Below, piece after piece: positions 5,381 to 5,619 of a stretch of DNA of 5,619 nucleotides; the stretch's first letter is position 1, and every line of letters begins with the position of its first letter. The stretch covers positions 1-5,619 of the forward strand of contig JAAOZO010000098.1 in assembly GCA_011605715.1 (NCBI GenBank), in the 5' to 3' direction. The translations under genes were made by a program, and so were the position numbers. The notes under the pieces were generated by a model. The model did no database searches, had not been told where the DNA came from, and worked only from the letters and a program-made list of their open reading frames with translations. Source of the DNA: Nitrososphaerota archaeon (GTDB lineage: Archaea > Thermoproteota > EX4484-205 > JAAOZO01).

Positions 5381-5527
5381 GTGCCGGCAAAATTATCAAG
5401 AGCTGGTGAAGTAATCTTTTTGAAATTGTATAAGGATGAGCAATACGTACATCGAGTGATTACTAAGTACATTTTGCGTAAAACATCACCTGAAAACTCG
5501 CTAAAAAGTCTAGCTATGAAATGCTAG
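5381..5527 (+). CDS. Possible small protein of 48 residues, unknown; weak
   Basis: From GTG 5381 an open frame runs 48 codons to TAG 5525-5527. The product starts MPAKLSRAGEVIFLKLYKDE and continues with a basic, mixed hydrophobic sequence; about one in four residues is Lys or Arg, which would suit a small cytoplasmic protein. The frame is open back to a TAA near 5330, but no other ATG, GTG or TTG occurs before 5381, and no Shine-Dalgarno precedes it. Codons such as CCG, CGA, CGT and TCG are used more than in the neighbouring genes. I recognise no family. It could be a chance frame, a small real gene, or the decayed end of a larger gene. Confidence 0.25.
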   Translation: MPAKLSRAGEVIFLKLYKDEQYVHRVITKYILRKTSPENSLKSLAMKC

Positions 5528-5619
5528 GCAACAAATAATGAACAATTGCGCAATGAGCTATTATCGCGAGCAAGAATCTAGACATTAACCATGAAGAGTG
5601 TCAAAGTTAGTGTTTAAAG
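5528..5619. other. Unassigned right end of the window
   Basis: No convincing gene is seen on either strand. Two tiny ATG frames (5538-5588, 16 codons; 5591-5617, 8 codons) lack ribosome binding sites. The stretch includes the perfect 10-bp palindrome ATTGCGCAAT (5545-5554) and a TCGCGA. Together with 5247-5380, which holds the top6B promoter, it makes up 373 nt without a secure gene. The next gene presumably lies beyond 5619. Confidence 0.5.

Noticed and set aside
5381..5619. Possible structured RNA (tRNA, C/D-box sRNA, SRP or 5S RNA) at the right end
   Set aside because: I looked for cloverleaf arms, RUGAUGA/CUGA box pairs and conserved SRP or 5S segments on both strands and found only an isolated GTGATGT-like match.

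Overview
The window reads as archaeal chromosome with ordinary housekeeping genes. The evidence is a complete B plus A pair of DNA topoisomerase VI, a tRNA wybutosine enzyme of the single-domain archaeal Taw1 type, a single-OB-fold SSB of the crenarchaeal/SOSS-B type, TATA-like boxes upstream of genes, and a near-perfect archaeal Shine-Dalgarno sequence (GGAGGTGA) in front of top6A. Base composition is AT-rich, AGA is the usual arginine codon, and three of the five main genes appear to start at TTG or GTG. The SSB type points towards the TACK side of the archaea. The ATP-lid (RGQQGVGIS) and the C-terminal half of TopoVI-A resemble the forms I associate with euryarchaea. I do not assign a phylum.

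Layout. Positions 1-851 (minus) hold taw1, cut by the left edge. Positions 852-1086 are a divergent intergenic region unusually rich in short inverted repeats; it probably carries the promoters of taw1 and of the next gene. Positions 1087-1827 (plus) encode a polytopic membrane protein of the dolichol/phytol kinase (CTP-dependent lipid kinase) family. Positions 1828-2032 are non-coding, with a T-run, a long-loop inverted repeat and the ssb promoter. Positions 2033-2446 (plus) encode the SSB. A 63-nt convergent spacer (2447-2509) separates it from top6A (2510-3622, minus) and top6B (3612-5246, minus), which form a B-then-A operon with an 11-nt overlap. Positions 5247-5619 carry the top6B promoter and about 300 nt with no recognisable gene, apart from one weak 48-codon ORF.

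How the genes relate. TopoVI A and B form one A2B2 enzyme, and their overlap suggests translational coupling. The SSB is a plausible functional neighbour in DNA metabolism, but it is convergent with them and separately promoted. Taw1 (tRNA-Phe position 37 modification) and the lipid kinase look unrelated to the DNA genes.

I saw no CRISPR array, insertion sequence, tRNA, rRNA or defence system. The most unusual points are the replacement of the Toprim DxD motif of TopoVI-A by D-L-N, the alternating-arginine tail of the SSB, the cluster of inverted repeats between taw1 and the kinase gene, and a 7-mer (ACTAAGT) found four times, always outside the main genes. I do not see convincing evidence of a new multi-gene system.
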